A DNA stretch of 64,000 bases from Flavipsychrobacter stenotrophus (GTDB taxonomy: Bacteria > Bacteroidota > Bacteroidia > Chitinophagales > Chitinophagaceae), in NCBI RefSeq assembly GCF_002954265.1, contig NZ_PPSL01000002.1, positions 1,079,575 to 1,143,574 of the forward strand, given 5' to 3'. Below, piece after piece: positions 16,407 through 26,988 of this stretch. The notes under the pieces were generated by a model. That model did not search any database. It saw nothing but the letters and a program-made list of their open reading frames with translations, and was not told the origin of the DNA. Every line of letters starts with the position of its first letter. Positions within the stretch are counted from its first letter, which is position 1. The position numbers and the translations under genes were made by a program.

Positions 16407-18554
16407 TTATTTTTTCTTTTCCGGAACCAATCCCCTGTTTTCTAACATGGGCTGTATGTTTGGTTCGCTGCCACGGAAGTTGCGGAACATGGTGGCAAGA
16501 TCTTCTGTATTACCTCTTGAAAGAATCATATCGCGGAAGCGCTGACCGTTCTCGTGGGTAAGGCCGCCATGTTCTTTGAACCACTGGAAGGCATCGTCAT
16601 CCAGCATTTCTGTCCACAGGTAGGCGTAGTAGCCTGCCGAGTAGCCATTGCTCCATATATGCAGGAAGTAGCTACTGCGGTAGCGGGTAGGCACTTCAGG
16701 CAGGTCCAGGTGTGTCTTTTTCAAAGCTTCTGCTTCAAACTTATCTACATCCTGTAGCGGTAGGCCCGGCGCCAATGTGTGCCATTGCATGTCCAGATCG
16801 GCAGCTGCCAGTATTTCTGTAAGTGCATACCCTTCGTTGAATGTAGCTGCTTTCTTTATCTTGTCTACCAATGCCTGTGGCATCAGCTCACCAGTCTTGT
16901 AGTGTTTGGCATAGTTCTTAAATACAGCAGGATCGGTAGCCCAATGCTCGTTGAACTGAGACGGGAACTCTACGAAATCTCGCGCGGTAGCCGTGCCCGA
17001 CAGGCTTGGGTATTGCTGGCTGGCAAATAAACCGTGCAGGCCATGACCAAACTCGTGGAACATGGTAGTTACATCGCTGAAACTGATAAGTGCAGGCTGA
17101 CCATCGGCAGGCTTGGTGAAGTTGCAGACATTGAAAATAACCGGTTTTGTACCCAGCATCTTTGATTGGATAACCATATTGTCCATCCATGCACCGCCGT
17201 TCTTATTGTCGCGTTTGTAGTAGTCGCAATAGAATAGCGCCATTGATGCACCGTCTTTGTCAAACACTTCAAACACCTTTACGTCTTTCTGGTATACAGG
17301 CAGGTCTGTGCGTTCTTTAAAGGTAATCCCATACAATTGTGTGGCTGCAAAGAATACACCGTTCTGCAAAACATTGTTCAGCTCAAAGTATGGTTTTACC
17401 TGGCTTTCGTCAATATCATACTTAGCTTTGCGCACCTGCTCTGAATAAAAATTCCAGTCGCTCGCTTCCAGCTTAAAGCCACCTTTTTGCTTGTCTATTA
17501 ACTCCTGAATATCCTTTGCTTCGTTACGCGCCTTGGCTGTAGCTGCAGGTATCAATTGCTCCAAAAAGTGTTGCACGGCTTCCGGCTTCTGGGCCATCTG
17601 ATCCTGCAATTGTAAAGATGCAAAATTGGGCAAACCCATCAGCTTTGCTTTCTCTGCACGTATCTGTGCTATGCGGGCAATTGTAGGCCGTGTATCATTG
17701 CTGTCATTGCGCTCAGCACGGTTCCACGATGCATCAAATAATTTCTGGCGGGTAGCGCGTACCGACAATGACTGTAGCGCAGGCTGCTGGGTTGTATTCT
17801 GTAATGGCAGCATCCATTTGCCTTCAAGCTTTGCGGTTTTGGCATCAACTGCGGCTGCGGCTATTTCACCGTCAGACATACCTGCCAGCTCTGCTTTGTC
17901 GCTTACAACCAGGGCGCCGGCCTTTGCTGCCGCCATTAGTTGATTGTTGAATTTAGCACTGAGTGATGCTTCTTCACCATTCAGTTTTTTTAGCGTTTCT
18001 TTATCGGCATCATTGAGCTTAGCGCCTGCCATCTCAAATTTCTTGTAGTAGAAATCTATCAACCGCATAGATTCCGGATCGAGCTTTAGCTGAGCACGCT
18101 GATTATAAATCGCCTCTACTCGTTTGTATAGTTTAGAGTTCAGGTAAATAGCATCTGTAGTAGCCGCCATTTTAGGTGCTACTTCTTCCTGTAGTTTCTG
18201 CAGCTCAGGGTTGGTGTTGGCACCAGAAAGCAGGCCAAATACACAGCTAACCCTTCTTAGCAACTGACCACTTTTTTCCATTGCTACCAATGTATTTTCA
18301 AAAGTCGGCGCCTCGGTATTGTTAGCTATCTTTTCTATCTCTTCCAGTTCCTGCTTCATACCGGCTTCAAGAGCCGGCTTGAAGTCGCTGTTCTTGATCT
18401 TGCTGAAATCAGCCGCCTGAAATGGCAATGCACTGGGCGCAGAAAATGGATTGTCGGGAGACATAGTTGTGCTTTCTTTTGGTTTGTCATTGCTGCCGCA
18501 AGATGCCAGCACAAAAAGCGCACCGGCCACGGATAATGAGGACAATAATTTCAT
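16407..18554 (-). CDS. M3 family metallopeptidase lipoprotein (oligopeptidase A / Dcp type)
   Basis: A 715-residue zinc peptidase that would cut short peptides, as oligopeptidase A (endo) or peptidyl-dipeptidase Dcp (removing C-terminal dipeptides). The signal peptide ends in a lipobox (VLASC, cysteine near residue 19), so it is membrane-anchored in the envelope. The active-site motif HEFGHGLHGLF has the HExxH zinc ligands, and the downstream glutamate lies in the FVEFPSQFNEHW region, as in M3. The helical N-terminal region is of full family length. Single-gene unit ended by the hairpin at 16358. Confidence 0.9.
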   Translation of the reverse strand: MKLLSSLSVAGALFVLASCGSNDKPKESTTMSPDNPFSAPSALPFQAADFSKIKNSDFKPALEAGMKQELEEIEKIANNTEAPTFENTLVAMEKSGQLLRRVSCVFGLLSGANTNPELQKLQEEVAPKMAATTDAIYLNSKLYKRVEAIYNQRAQLKLDPESMRLIDFYYKKFEMAGAKLNDADKETLKKLNGEEASLSAKFNNQLMAAAKAGALVVSDKAELAGMSDGEIAAAAVDAKTAKLEGKWMLPLQNTTQQPALQSLSVRATRQKLFDASWNRAERNDSNDTRPTIARIAQIRAEKAKLMGLPNFASLQLQDQMAQKPEAVQHFLEQLIPAATAKARNEAKDIQELIDKQKGGFKLEASDWNFYSEQVRKAKYDIDESQVKPYFELNNVLQNGVFFAATQLYGITFKERTDLPVYQKDVKVFEVFDKDGASMALFYCDYYKRDNKNGGAWMDNMVIQSKMLGTKPVIFNVCNFTKPADGQPALISFSDVTTMFHEFGHGLHGLFASQQYPSLSGTATARDFVEFPSQFNEHWATDPAVFKNYAKHYKTGELMPQALVDKIKKAATFNEGYALTEILAAADLDMQWHTLAPGLPLQDVDKFEAEALKKTHLDLPEVPTRYRSSYFLHIWSNGYSAGYYAYLWTEMLDDDAFQWFKEHGGLTHENGQRFRDMILSRGNTEDLATMFRNFRGSEPNIQPMLENRGLVPEKKK

Positions 18555-18714
18555 ATTATTTATTTTATACGGGCAAGGTAAGTAAAAAATGAGTGCGGAG
18601 GGAGGGAGTGGTGGCCGAGTTGGGGGATTTCACGTTAATGGGGGGATGGTGAGCGGGAAAGAAAGCGAGGAGAGCTGTATTAAATGAACTACTATTGCTG
18701 CCATCTATATAAGA

Positions 18715-18745
18715 ACATCCCGCCTGCATCAAGCAACCGGGATGT
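18715..18745 (-). terminator. Possible terminator for the gene ending at 18773
   Basis: Eight-base stem ACATCCCG / CGGGATGT 28 bases past the stop. The following T-run on the minus strand is weak (TTCTTATATAG). Confidence 0.4.
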
Positions 18746-18772
18746 CTTTCCACTTTATTTTGTCTTGCTCTC

Positions 18773-21700
18773 TTATTTTCTTACAACTACTTTTCCTGAC
18801 TCTATTTTGCCGTTTGTTATTACTTGGTAGATGTAGACACCAGTAACATAATTGCTCACATCGACGGTTGCCGTTGTACCATTATTTATGTGGGTTTCTC
18901 CAACTATGCGGCCGGTAATATCCATTATTTTAATGGTGGCATCTGTCACTGTCGACAGTTCAAAGTATAATACAGAGTTTGTCGGATTAGGATACACTTT
19001 CAGCTTATCGCTTACCAGCTTACTGTCTGTTGTTGGTGTTTGCGCCGATCTTGCAGCTGTTTGACCGCAACAAGGCAGATCCAATGAATGCGCCTTTACT
19101 GATGCCATCATTGGACTACTTACATTGCCCAACGTAGCCGGTATTGTTCCTGCTGCACCTGCACTTGTTTTAGACCATGATGCCGGGTTGCCTAGATCAG
19201 ACCTTGTGCTGCCTGTAAATACATACTTGTTACCTGTTCCGGAACCATTGATCACTGGTCCCCCAAGATCAGAACTGCCCGGTGCAATGCTGACAAAAGC
19301 ACCGGCACCTGTGGCTGGACCATAACCTATTCCATGGTAAAATTCAGGTGCACGACTATAGGTGAAATTGCAGCCGGGACATCTTACCTGTATGGCATCT
19401 CCTGTATTATTCAGGCCTATTGTATTACTCCATGCGCTTGCTGTGGCATAAACTGTAGTGCCTGTATCGCTGCAATAGCTGCAGATGCTTGTGTTAGGGC
19501 GCGATCCAAATCGATCTACATGCGGCGTGCCGTAAGGAGCGGAAACAGTGCCGCCAACCGGAATCCAGTAAACCAGGCCGTTAGCCGTTGTGTCTACCCT
19601 GAATGTGTCGCTCAGGTTATAGCAGTTAGCATCGTGATTATACATTACCAGCATACTGCCTACCGGTACTGTAGACCATATATTATCAAACGCCAGACGG
19701 TAATGCCCTGCCGCTGTACCCACACCTGTTGTGCAACCACTTGTATTAAAATTACCGGCATTATCGTCAATTATCCAACCTCTTATATCCACATCTTCAC
19801 CATTCTCTGTTCCGCAGTTGGCTACTATCATTTCTGCATATTCACAATCTCCGGATGCCCCGTTAGACATTTCTGTAACAGCGAGTACTCCTTTTTCTGG
19901 TGCCTCATACATTAACCTGTAAGAAAAACTGCCATAAACGCTATCTTCTGTATGATATACTGTATCGTACCTGCTATAGCAGGTTGTGTCATAGTGTGGC
20001 GTCATTACACTATCGTATAAAGTATCTACCCTGCAGGCTGTAAAAGTGTCTACAAGTGTATCAATGCTCCTGTTTAGTGCTATCTGCCTGAAATAAACCA
20101 TTTCATCAGGAATTTGTTTGCCATCAACACCTGGTTTCATTCTAAACTCTAAGTCGATCGGGTATGTCTTCCCTGCGGTCATCATTATATTGTTCAGGCT
20201 TACTGTATTGCTGCCGTCAAAAACAACTGATCGCTCTACAGGGTCTATTGTTCCAAAGGTACCCGCTGAACCAGCCAGTTTCCAGTTATCGAACAGATCG
20301 CCCAGAAAAACTTTAATGCTTGCGTAGTTAGAAATAGTGCTTATTCCTGTGTTGTACAGCAAGTGACTATTTACAAATTTAATATTGAACGCGGCATCGG
20401 TAAGCCCGCCATTGCCGGCAACGATAACGTGCCTGCGGGGAAGCGAGGTCAGCTTTATTATATTGGTGTTGATCGTAGCTATGTTGTTATTATTAACAAC
20501 GTTAGCACGTTCTGTTCCTGTTGTTACTTCACAAATAGTCATTCCATCAGGAGCGCAGGCAGATGACCCCGAAATATTGTGATAATCTACAATGCGCGAC
20601 AAAAAACAAAAGTCCATGTAAGTATTAGCTGGGGTACATGATGGTGGATGATAATGATCTGGGTTAGGGGGTGTCCAGGGCAATTCCACTATCTTGCTGC
20701 TGCCTGTGGCAATAGTCGGAACACCAACTGCCGCAGGTATAAGTTCTGCGCCAAGAGGCTCATGGTGCGTGGAAACATCACAAATAGCGCCTGCGGAGGT
20801 CTGTCCTGTTCCATTCCACGCATTAGGCCATGTTTCTGCTGAAAAACCGCCCATTGTCCAGTAGGCATGGACTTTTGCTGGAGTGGCTACCGCAGTTGGA
20901 TCGTAGTCTATACAACCTACGTTGTGCACATTAACATACAGATAGTTCGTTGTAGAGCCGGATGTAGCATAGGCTGGCGACAGATGATGGAACATGTTTG
21001 CAGCCCCATCGCTGTGATAGCGATTAAAGATATCCGGGCTGTTCCATATATCATTCCCGTCTTCCGGATTAATGTCCTGTGTGTTGGCCTCATTGAAAAG
21101 ATCAAAGTGAGAATCCCGCGATGTAAGATCGAAACCAGATGTTATCAAATCTGTTTTTACTTCTTTGGTGGCTACACAACCATTGACATCGGTTACAGTG
21201 AGTGTAAAATCAGATGTAATTGATGGCACACCGCCATGAGACGTATAATCTGATACAGATGTAATTGTGGGGTTTGATATTGCGTAATTATCAAGGTGTG
21301 CATTATTCGGGTAAAAAGGTATCGGGAACCCTATGGGAGGAATTATGTAAACCGGTGGCCTCGGTGTCCACAGGTAGTTATAAGCAGGCAGTCCTCCGCC
21401 CATCGCAGTACTATATTGCGGGTTGGCCGCAGTGGCACCCGGCGAGCCTGGTGCACATCGGTTGCTGATTGTTATATCCGTTATTTTGGGGAATGAAATG
21501 TTCTCATTTTCGAATTGTTTCCCTAGATAGAAAGGATAGGGTATGCCTGCTGGCCCATAATTAATGTTGGAAACTGAAACCAGGGAGCCGCAAGAACTGG
21601 TGATCAATACCGGCATAGGTGATAACGAGGTCATTATTGTCTCCGTCAGATAACCGAGCTGGCCATCTCCCGGGCTACCGGTAGTCGCCCCTTTTACCAT

Positions 21701-22909
21701 AAATAAATTATTGGCAGTGCTTCTTTCAAGGTCGGTGTTGGAATAGTCGCTGGTATTAGCCAATGCGTGTAACGTAGACGTGACATTGCCGCGTGTTATC
21801 GGAAGGAAGAACGCCAGCCCGGAGTTGGTAAGGTCTAAACTGCCGCCGCTTGTTTTAGTAGAACGACTTACAACTACGGCATCGGCATCATCAACGAATC
21901 TGTCAAAACCGGCGATGTTGGTATTATTCCCTCCTGCATCTGCATCATAGATAGCCACATTTGCCCTTCCTCCACCTGTTGAAAAAGGCAATGGCGTATT
22001 TGTTATATCCCAACAGGCAAGCTGACCGTCTGTTACGTCTCCGCCAATAGCGGATTCGTCAAACATGGTAAAAACATAATATTTTACTTTCGCAGGGGTG
22101 GTACCAAGATTAAATATCTTGGCAGTACGCATGCCCGGCACAACATGTTGCTTATCTCTAAACGATGGTACAGATGCAGATGGCAGGCTGCCATCTGCTC
22201 CAAATGTCCATTTTCTAAGTATCGTATTGGCATTCAGGTCATCGGGTTCGGTCGTATATATACTATAAGGTGCGTTACATTGCTGTGCATCTGCCGCTAT
22301 GGTATAGCTCGGCCCTAAACCGTAGCTCGTTATCATTCCATAGGGAGAAGTAGCATCGTACAGGATATTATTGCTAAAAGAAAGTGCGCCTGATGGCGAT
22401 ATATTTATGGTAACCACCCTTAGCACGTACGTAAATGACATTCCACTAAATGCCCAAAATATGGCATAGTAGCTATGGTTATCTTCGGCAACCCTGCAGG
22501 GAACGGTACATATCTCGGAAAAAGCACTCGATGCATCAATGATAGTGCCACCAATAGTGGTGGTGTAAGGGACACCAAAGTTAAATGCTATAATACCGTT
22601 GGGCCCGTAAATGCCGTTGTAATCTACAGAGAACAATGGCTGACCTGTTTTGTTATAAACAGTATGAGCGAACAAACTATAAGTGCCGGAAGTTATGTAT
22701 GGATTAATGACCGGACTAATCGCAGAAAAAGAGGACGCACTGGGCAAGCCACCTGTGTTAGCCATTGAATAACTGCCGCCCGTACAACCCGAATTGCCGA
22801 ATATCGACCAATAGTCGGCCTGGGCTGCTGCATCATAGTGCATTAAGGTGGTGCCTGCAAGCATAGCAAGGCCCAATAGCCTGTTAAGGCCAGATCTGAT
22901 TTTTTTCAT
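18773..22909 (-). CDS. Giant T9SS-secreted protein with lamin-tail-like domain
   Basis: A 1378-residue exported protein of unknown role. It has a signal peptide (residues about 1-30, AAAQ) and a long beta-rich N-terminal body with many Ser/Thr/Asn residues. A Cys/Pro-rich middle has an SprB-like short repeat (SNRCAPGSPGATAANPQYST...) and a lamin-tail-like domain near residues 1050-1200 (VTEMSNGASGDCEYAEMIVANCG... RGWIIDDNAG). It ends with a type A T9SS sorting domain (VYPNPTNSVLYFEL to KVVVRK). It should therefore be exported through the outer membrane and released or anchored on the surface. It follows the NHL-repeat protein gene on the same strand with only 24 bases between. Confidence 0.75.
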   Translation of the reverse strand: MKKIRSGLNRLLGLAMLAGTTLMHYDAAAQADYWSIFGNSGCTGGSYSMANTGGLPSASSFSAISPVINPYITSGTYSLFAHTVYNKTGQPLFSVDYNGIYGPNGIIAFNFGVPYTTTIGGTIIDASSAFSEICTVPCRVAEDNHSYYAIFWAFSGMSFTYVLRVVTINISPSGALSFSNNILYDATSPYGMITSYGLGPSYTIAADAQQCNAPYSIYTTEPDDLNANTILRKWTFGADGSLPSASVPSFRDKQHVVPGMRTAKIFNLGTTPAKVKYYVFTMFDESAIGGDVTDGQLACWDITNTPLPFSTGGGRANVAIYDADAGGNNTNIAGFDRFVDDADAVVVSRSTKTSGGSLDLTNSGLAFFLPITRGNVTSTLHALANTSDYSNTDLERSTANNLFMVKGATTGSPGDGQLGYLTETIMTSLSPMPVLITSSCGSLVSVSNINYGPAGIPYPFYLGKQFENENISFPKITDITISNRCAPGSPGATAANPQYSTAMGGGLPAYNYLWTPRPPVYIIPPIGFPIPFYPNNAHLDNYAISNPTITSVSDYTSHGGVPSITSDFTLTVTDVNGCVATKEVKTDLITSGFDLTSRDSHFDLFNEANTQDINPEDGNDIWNSPDIFNRYHSDGAANMFHHLSPAYATSGSTTNYLYVNVHNVGCIDYDPTAVATPAKVHAYWTMGGFSAETWPNAWNGTGQTSAGAICDVSTHHEPLGAELIPAAVGVPTIATGSSKIVELPWTPPNPDHYHPPSCTPANTYMDFCFLSRIVDYHNISGSSACAPDGMTICEVTTGTERANVVNNNNIATINTNIIKLTSLPRRHVIVAGNGGLTDAAFNIKFVNSHLLYNTGISTISNYASIKVFLGDLFDNWKLAGSAGTFGTIDPVERSVVFDGSNTVSLNNIMMTAGKTYPIDLEFRMKPGVDGKQIPDEMVYFRQIALNRSIDTLVDTFTACRVDTLYDSVMTPHYDTTCYSRYDTVYHTEDSVYGSFSYRLMYEAPEKGVLAVTEMSNGASGDCEYAEMIVANCGTENGEDVDIRGWIIDDNAGNFNTSGCTTGVGTAAGHYRLAFDNIWSTVPVGSMLVMYNHDANCYNLSDTFRVDTTANGLVYWIPVGGTVSAPYGTPHVDRFGSRPNTSICSYCSDTGTTVYATASAWSNTIGLNNTGDAIQVRCPGCNFTYSRAPEFYHGIGYGPATGAGAFVSIAPGSSDLGGPVINGSGTGNKYVFTGSTRSDLGNPASWSKTSAGAAGTIPATLGNVSSPMMASVKAHSLDLPCCGQTAARSAQTPTTDSKLVSDKLKVYPNPTNSVLYFELSTVTDATIKIMDITGRIVGETHINNGTTATVDVSNYVTGVYIYQVITNGKIESGKVVVRK

Positions 22910-22933
22910 GGTTTTTTATTTTAAGGGTAAAAA

Positions 22934-24262
22934 TTATTTAGTGATAACTACCGTTTTTGCTACAGCATTTGTTTTGTTTCTTGCAGTTAACAGATATACT
23001 CCCGGCTGCGCCAGCTCTAATTGTTGCAGTGTTCCCGGTTCAATAGCGAACTCTTTTACAATTCTGCCCAACAAATCTGTTATCGATATAGTAAACAGTT
23101 CATTTGTCGCTGATGAAATGGCACAGGTAAACGTTCCGTTAGAAGGATTAGGATAAATATTCAGGCTTGCCCGCCCTTGAGTTAAATCACTTACCCCAAC
23201 CGGCCAGCCTATACGCCGCACCCGGCTATTCGCAAAATCAGCAAAGTAAATAACCCCCAGCGTATGGTCTATACAAATACCAACCGGCTGGGCCAACTCT
23301 GCAGCTGTAGCTGGGCCATTGTCTCCGCTAAAGCCTAATGTCCCCACTCCCGCTACTGTAGTAATTACTCCTGCTACAACTTTTCGTATGCGCTCTTCGT
23401 TTGCAACTGTTATAAACATGGCATTAGTGCCGTCTATTACAATACCCATAGGATTATTCAACGCAGCTGCCGTTGCCGGGCCACCATCCCCCAATGGCAA
23501 TATTGCGCCGGTACCGGCAAACGTTGTAATAATGCCGGAGCCATCTATTTTACGGATCACATTTTCGTAGGTATCGGCAAAATAAATATTGCCGCCAGTA
23601 TCTACGGCTATACCATATGGAAAGTTGATCATCGCACCGGTTGCCAGGCTATCATCTCCGCTATATCCCATTACACCTGTGCCGGCTATTGTCGTTATGA
23701 CGCCCGCTGCACTTACCTTACGCACCCGGTGATTGCCATTATCTGTTATGTACAAATTGCCGCCAACATCCAAGGCAACGCAATGAGGAGTATATATGGA
23801 AGCGGCTGTAGCAGCAATGTTATCACCGTTATATACCGTGGTACTATTGCCTGCTATAGTAGTGATAATGCCCGCCGCGTCTATTTTACGAACACGGTTG
23901 TTATATGCATCACAGAAAATTAAATTGCCATTCGCATCGAATATTATGCCACATGGTCTGTATATCTGTGCTGCTGCCGCGGGTATATCATCGCCATTAT
24001 ATCCCTGTACACCTGTACCGGCAATAGTGGAGATGTTGCCTGTTGCATCTATTTTGCGTATTCGATTATGGTAGCCATCAGTTACATACATGTTTCCATG
24101 ACCATCCAGCGCAACGCCAAAAGGCCCATACAAAGATGCATGTAATGCAGGTCCGCCATCGCCAAGCGTAGTATCGCCGCTTCCGGCTACTGTGGTAATT
24201 ATCTGTGCTTGCCCGGTATGGCATAGCAACAACAAAAGAAGAAAGTGAAAGGTTGTTTTCAT
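22934..24262 (-). CDS. NHL-repeat T9SS-secreted protein
   Basis: From 24262 (MKTTFHFLLLLLLCH) the product has about 442 residues: a signal peptide ending TGQAQ, then six NHL propeller repeats of 54-60 residues with the signature GDGGPATAA...GVALDGHGNMYVTDGYHNRIRKID. A T9SS type A sorting domain (IYPNPSNGTFTCAI to KTVVITK) closes it. The six repeats would form one full beta-propeller exposed on the cell surface or released; ligand unknown. The same propeller type is found in the two giants at 49935 and 55145. It begins an operon-like pair with the gene at 18773. Confidence 0.82.
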   Translation of the reverse strand: MKTTFHFLLLLLLCHTGQAQIITTVAGSGDTTLGDGGPALHASLYGPFGVALDGHGNMYVTDGYHNRIRKIDATGNISTIAGTGVQGYNGDDIPAAAAQIYRPCGIIFDANGNLIFCDAYNNRVRKIDAAGIITTIAGNSTTVYNGDNIAATAASIYTPHCVALDVGGNLYITDNGNHRVRKVSAAGVITTIAGTGVMGYSGDDSLATGAMINFPYGIAVDTGGNIYFADTYENVIRKIDGSGIITTFAGTGAILPLGDGGPATAAALNNPMGIVIDGTNAMFITVANEERIRKVVAGVITTVAGVGTLGFSGDNGPATAAELAQPVGICIDHTLGVIYFADFANSRVRRIGWPVGVSDLTQGRASLNIYPNPSNGTFTCAISSATNELFTISITDLLGRIVKEFAIEPGTLQQLELAQPGVYLLTARNKTNAVAKTVVITK

Positions 24263-24731
24263 TATACGATGATAATAGAATAGCAAGATAGAAAAAAATT
24301 TATTGCATGTGTTAATTTTTTGTTATATTAGCTTTTATTTCATATCGTTATCATGCTAATGTGCGCCTATCTGCTACTTACTAAACCACAGATGCCGTTT
24401 TTCAATCCCTTAAAATAACCAGGGCCCGATGCTTGTGCATCGGGCCCTGAGGTGGGAATATCAAGAAGATTGTTTGGGTGGGAAATTGGGAACGTTGATC
24501 AAATAAAGTTCATTAAGTTAGATGGCTATTTTTCTTTTATGTGCGGCGCAAAATCTGCGAATAGAACCCTATCTAAAAACTTTTGCAACAAAACAGAAAT
24601 GGAAAAGAGCTATTTATATTATCGGACTTTATTTAATCATCGCTTATAGTACCAAATTATTAATTGATAATTACTAACATCTATCTTTAACAAGTCGTCT
24701 TTGTATAAGTCGGCAATTAAATACTGTATTT
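24263..24731. other. Gene-free stretch with an orphan perfect hairpin
   Basis: AT-rich, no credible ORF. It contains a perfect 12-base stem (AGGGCCCGATGC / GCATCGGGCCCT, 24421-24432 and 24437-24448) with a TTGT loop. On the minus strand it is followed by GGTTATTTT, so it looks like a terminator for a minus-strand gene that is not there. The distal part should hold the promoter of the gene at 24732 (TATCTTTA at 24682 is a possible -7 box). Confidence 0.5.
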
Positions 24732-25613
24732 ATGAAAAAGCTATTTACTCTTATCGCAGTGCTGTTTTCTCTTTCGGTGCAAGCCCAGTACTATCTCGGT
24801 TTCGATGGCACCGACACATTTTTCAACCGCTTCATAGTGGTTGATACTATTAATTACCACCACAACCAGTGGCAGGTAGGCAGCCCTCACAAAACCACAT
24901 TTTCGGCAGCTTTTTCGGCGCCAAATGTTTTTGTGACCGATACGCTTAATCCCTATGCCCCCAACGACACCTCTGTCTTCATTCTAAAAATGGCGAAAAG
25001 CATACCTGCATGGCCGGGTAGCACCCATTATGGCCCGTTGTATAATATCAGTTTTGATTACCAATTAGACATTGACACTCAAAGCATAGCCCGACTGGAA
25101 ATATCTGAAGACTCCGGGGGGCATTGGCATGATGTAAACGACAGCCTTACTAGCACCTATTCCTGGGCTACCAGCACGATAGATACTATTGCAACAACTT
25201 CAGGCTCATGGAGAAACTTCAATGTCTACCGCAATTTTGGTCCATTGGCTAGCGATACCGCCCTTTTCAGATTCACCTTTATCTCAGGCACCAGCACAGC
25301 CCCGCATGACGGTTGGATGATCGACAATATGTTTATCTATTACTGGTTTGAAGGAGGGGTCGTTCAAGTACAAAATGCCAACCTCATTTCCCTTTACCCA
25401 AATCCCTCAAAGGGCAACATCTACATACACGCCAATCGATCTGCATCTAACGCATCTGTAGTAGTATATGACCTTAGTGGCCGGGAAGTACACAGACGAT
25501 CTATCACTACATCAGACACATACATCAATCTGCTCCTTCCTTCGGGCATGTATATGCTCAAGTATGTGGCTGGTGATGAATACTGCACAAAGAAAATACT
25601 GATCGAGCATTAA
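24732..25613 (+). CDS. T9SS-secreted protein, beta-sandwich
   Basis: A 293-residue exported protein: signal peptide (1-18, VQAQ), one jelly-roll or MAM/CBM-like beta domain (FDYQLDIDTQSIARLEIS ... GWMIDNMFIYY, residues about 20-205) and a T9SS type A domain (LYPNPSKGNIYIHA to KKILIEH). The central domain pattern, a hydrophobic core strand ending in DNxFIY, is shared with many surface adhesion or carbohydrate-binding modules; no specific ligand can be named. Monocistronic, with a strong hairpin after it. Confidence 0.75.
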   Translation: MKKLFTLIAVLFSLSVQAQYYLGFDGTDTFFNRFIVVDTINYHHNQWQVGSPHKTTFSAAFSAPNVFVTDTLNPYAPNDTSVFILKMAKSIPAWPGSTHYGPLYNISFDYQLDIDTQSIARLEISEDSGGHWHDVNDSLTSTYSWATSTIDTIATTSGSWRNFNVYRNFGPLASDTALFRFTFISGTSTAPHDGWMIDNMFIYYWFEGGVVQVQNANLISLYPNPSKGNIYIHANRSASNASVVVYDLSGREVHRRSITTSDTYINLLLPSGMYMLKYVAGDEYCTKKILIEH

Positions 25614-25625
25614 AACCACCTAAAG

Positions 25626-25665
25626 AATAGATAAAGGCTACATCAAAGTGTAGCCTTTATCTATT
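25626..25665. terminator. Bidirectional terminator
   Basis: A perfect 17-base stem (25626-25642 with 25649-25665) and a 6-base loop between convergent genes. The right arm reaches into the photolyase stop codon. Confidence 0.85.
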
Positions 25666-26974
25666 ATTCTCTTCCCAGCGCTCTTTTATATTCTTTCAAA
25701 CATCTGTCTCTCGATGCTTTGATATCTATGATCGGTCTGTAATTAAAGCTCTCGAACTCCGGCACCCACTTACGCACATACTTCAGTTGCGGATCGAACT
25801 TTTCGGTCTGTAACTGCGGACTGAATATTCTGAAGTATGGTGCGGCATCACAGCCGCTACCTGCGGCCCATTGCCAGCCACCATTGTTGGCAGAGAGATC
25901 ATAGTCCAGTAGTTTCTCAGCAAAGTATGCCTCACCCCAGCGCCAGTCTATCAACAGATTTTTGGTCAGAAAGCTGGCCACTATCATTCGTACACGGTTG
26001 TGCATAAAGCCGGTTTCATTGAGCTCCCGCATGCCCGCATCAACTATCGCCACGCCTGTTTTGCCCTCGCACCACGCGGCAAATTCCTGCTCATTATTAC
26101 GCCATTGTATGTTGTCATACTCTCTCTTAAATGAACCTCCCACTACATGCGGAAAATGCCACAGTATCATCATGTAAAACTCGCGCCATATCAGCTCATT
26201 CAGCAAAGTGCCATTCAGTTCTTTTGTTTCTCTTGCCAACTCTCTAATACTCACCGTACCAAATCGCAGGTGCAGGCTCATGCGGGTTGTACCATGTATG
26301 GCAGGGTAGTCGCGGGTTTTATCATAATCCACAGCAATACCTTCATTGAGCTCGTTCTTTGGGAAAGCTACGCCTGTAGCCGTAAAGCCCATAGATGCAA
26401 GTGAAGGCATAGGTATGGGTGACGTTTTAAGATAGTTGTGAGCATACTTTTTTACCGGATAGGAGCTCAGGTAAAAGTCATTCAACTTCTCTTTCCATTT
26501 CTTGCTAAAAGGGGTATAGACCGTATATGGCTCGCCATTGTCTTTCACTACTTCACTACGCTCAAATATCACCTGGTCTTTGAACGTATGCAATTCAATT
26601 CTATCTGTTTTAAGAAAATCAGCTATTGCTTTATCGCGCGTATGGGCATACGGCTCATAGTCATGACTTGTATAAACAGAGGTAATAGCATACTCTTCTG
26701 CAAGTTGCTTAAAACACGACATAGGTGTGCCGTGCATTACCTTTAGTGAAGATCCGCGAGCCGCCAGCTGAGCATGCATATCTGCAATAACATTGTAGAT
26801 AAACTCTACCCGCTTGTCTTCTTTATTTTTAAGGTCATCCAGAATATCCGTGTCGAATATAAAAATAGGCAACACCGGCACACCCGACTTTAGCGCATGG
26901 TACAATCCTGCATTATCATGCAACCTCAGGTCCCGGCGGAACCAGAATATAGCAACCGGGTCTTTCTGCCCCAT
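25664..26974 (-). CDS. phrB: Deoxyribodipyrimidine photolyase, class I
   Basis: A 436-residue FAD photolyase that splits cyclobutane pyrimidine dimers using light. The N-terminal antenna-binding Rossmann domain starts with VAIFWFRRDLRLHDNAGL. The FAD domain has TRMSLHLRFGTVS, ELIWREFYMMIL, and the DAGMRELNETGFMHNRVRMIVASFLTKNL and DYDLSANNGGWQWAAGSG blocks that bind FAD and DNA. Length and motifs are complete. It starts 14 bases after the stop of the thioesterase gene, so the two are probably co-transcribed. Confidence 0.93.
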   Translation of the reverse strand: MGQKDPVAIFWFRRDLRLHDNAGLYHALKSGVPVLPIFIFDTDILDDLKNKEDKRVEFIYNVIADMHAQLAARGSSLKVMHGTPMSCFKQLAEEYAITSVYTSHDYEPYAHTRDKAIADFLKTDRIELHTFKDQVIFERSEVVKDNGEPYTVYTPFSKKWKEKLNDFYLSSYPVKKYAHNYLKTSPIPMPSLASMGFTATGVAFPKNELNEGIAVDYDKTRDYPAIHGTTRMSLHLRFGTVSIRELARETKELNGTLLNELIWREFYMMILWHFPHVVGGSFKREYDNIQWRNNEQEFAAWCEGKTGVAIVDAGMRELNETGFMHNRVRMIVASFLTKNLLIDWRWGEAYFAEKLLDYDLSANNGGWQWAAGSGCDAAPYFRIFSPQLQTEKFDPQLKYVRKWVPEFESFNYRPIIDIKASRDRCLKEYKRALGRE

Positions 26975-26988
26975 TTTTATCGATCTGA

